From an uncultured Eggerthellaceae bacterium (lineage in GTDB: Bacteria; Actinomycetota; Coriobacteriia; Coriobacteriales; Eggerthellaceae): a DNA stretch of 6,770 nucleotides. Positions 5,731 to 6,770 of the stretch are shown here, piece by piece; the stretch's first letter is position 1; each line of letters starts with the position of its first letter. The DNA lies in assembly GCA_934623455.1 (NCBI GenBank), contig CAKTVK010000104.1, positions 1 to 6,770 of the forward strand, given 5' to 3'. Made by a program: the position numbers and the translations under genes. A model generated the notes under the pieces. It ran no database searches and was not told the DNA's origin. It was given only the letters and a program-made list of their open reading frames with translations.

Positions 5731-6770
5731 GAATCAAAGCGACAAAAGCGGACGTCATCTGGGGATACTGTGGTACCATCCTCTCTATGGCCAGTGGCTT
5801 CATTCTGCTTCCCATGCTGTTGTTCTTCCTGAGCGGAGAAGAGCTTGGCCTGTGGTATGTCTTTGTGGCCATTAGTAATTTAACGCTTCTTTTCGAATTC
5901 GGTTTCAATCCGGCATTTTCCCGCAATATTGTGTACTGCTTGTCGGGGGCGCGCTCGATTGCAAAGCTAGGGGTAAGCGAATCACCTGTTCAGGACGATG
6001 TTGACTGGGTGCTGCTGAAATCAATTATGGATGCGTCGCGCTTGCTGTATGCCATTCTTGCGTTTGTGGCCCTTATTGCCACTGCGACCATCGGCACGTT
6101 TTACATCTGGACCATTACGCAGGACATGGTGGGAACGTCCCATTGGATTGCCTGGGGTATTTTCTGCCTGGCGATTTTCTTCAACCTGTATTACTACTAC
6201 TTCCTTACGTTTTTGCGCGGCTACGGCGATGTTGCCGGCGAGAACAAGGCGAAGACCGTTGCGCGCATTATCCAGCTTGCGGTAAGTGCCGCTCTGCTTT
6301 TTGCGGGGTTCGGTCTTGTTGGCGCGGCGCTGGGCTATTTGTCGTTTGGCCTGGCTCTTCGCTTCTGCTCGCGTTATTTCATCAAGCGTCATGCCGATAT
6401 TGAGTCCGAGTTGAAAAAGCTTCCGCGCCGTATGGACTTATCCCGGGTCAAACAAGTTCTTCTATCGGTTTCGTACGTGGCGTGGCGCGATGGCGTGGTT
6501 CAGATCTGCTGCTTCGCCTCAACGCAAGCCATGTCGATTATCTGCTCGCTGTTCTTAGGGTTAGAGGCCACCGGCCAATACTCCATTTTGCTGCAGCTTT
6601 CAACCGCCGTCTACAACTTGTCCTCGGTGTTCATCAGGTCGTTTTATCCGAGTTTTCAGTCTTCTTATGTGTCGGGCGATGTGCCCGCATGCCGCGCCAT
6701 TGTGGGGAAGGGCATTGTTGTTTACGCGCTGCTGTTCATTGTGGGAACGGTGCTTGCCCTGCTTGTTGCG
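5724..6770 (+). CDS. O-unit flippase (Wzx-like polysaccharide transporter), 3'-truncated by window edge
   Basis: The frame starts at ATG 5724 and stays open to the last base, giving 349 visible residues. Related flippases are usually 450-510 residues, so about a quarter to a third is missing beyond the window. These MOP-superfamily proteins move lipid-linked repeat units from the cytoplasmic to the outer membrane face. The N-terminus shows the pattern of the O-unit flippase-like group: a first span (about 12-36), then ELGLWYVFVAISNLTLLFEF (40-59), GFNPAFSRNIVYCLSGA (60-76). Further hydrophobic spans lie near 107-130, 142-162, 182-213, 244-280, 286-306 and 327-349. FLRGYGDVAGENKAKTVARI (163-182) is a cytoplasmic connection typical of the group. 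The start overlaps the end of the polymerase gene by seven bases (ATGGTAA), indicating coupled translation and no separate promoter. No strong Shine-Dalgarno site is seen just upstream. The order polymerase then flippase fits a Wzx/Wzy pathway. Confidence 0.88.
   Translation, partial: MVRIKATKADVIWGYCGTILSMASGFILLPMLLFFLSGEELGLWYVFVAISNLTLLFEFGFNPAFSRNIVYCLSGARSIAKLGVSESPVQDDVDWVLLKSIMDASRLLYAILAFVALIATATIGTFYIWTITQDMVGTSHWIAWGIFCLAIFFNLYYYYFLTFLRGYGDVAGENKAKTVARIIQLAVSAALLFAGFGLVGAALGYLSFGLALRFCSRYFIKRHADIESELKKLPRRMDLSRVKQVLLSVSYVAWRDGVVQICCFASTQAMSIICSLFLGLEATGQYSILLQLSTAVYNLSSVFIRSFYPSFQSSYVSGDVPACRAIVGKGIVVYALLFIVGTVLALLVA

Overview
The window is a single-strand (+) block of six genes from a cell-surface polysaccharide (capsule, O-antigen-like or other exported glycan) locus of the Wzx/Wzy type. 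Both ends are cut inside genes, so the locus continues on each side. There are no tRNAs, rRNAs, CRISPR arrays, transposases or credible minus-strand genes. Base composition is moderately GC-rich (roughly mid-50s percent by eye), with Shine-Dalgarno sites of the AGGGG / GGGAGG type and at least one GTG start. The organism is a bacterium. The codon flavour and the ATP-grasp-rich glycan locus remind me of gut Coriobacteriia/Eggerthellales or a similar moderately GC-rich anaerobe, but nothing in the window proves a taxon.

Layout: (1) 1-927, the C-terminal part of an ATP-grasp ligase of the kind found in surface-polysaccharide and peptide-ligase clusters. (2) 927-1967, a complete NAD(P)-dependent ornithine cyclodeaminase / mu-crystallin family protein, overlapping gene 1 by one base (TAATG). 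(3) 1983-3104, a second, unrelated ATP-grasp protein of the 'sugar-transfer-associated' type. (4) 3101-4150, a family 2 glycosyltransferase, overlapping gene 3 (ATGA). (5) A 188-base spacer, 4151-4338, with a small hairpin, a 15-base imperfect direct repeat and a strong ribosome binding site. (6) 4339-5730, a multi-spanning O-antigen polymerase/ligase-like (Wzy) protein. (7) 5724-6770, the N-terminal two thirds of an O-unit flippase (Wzx-like), overlapping the polymerase by 7 bases.

How they may work together: the glycosyltransferase adds a sugar to a lipid-linked repeat unit on the cytoplasmic face, the flippase moves the unit across the membrane and the polymerase joins units outside. The first three genes look like a modification module. 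The cyclodeaminase-family enzyme could make or reduce a small amino or imino acid. The first ATP-grasp enzyme could activate a carboxylate and form an amide with an amine, and the second could do a similar ligation linked to sugar transfer. This would give a glycan carrying an amino-acid-like decoration. The families are recognised from sequence; the specific product and the joint function are inference.
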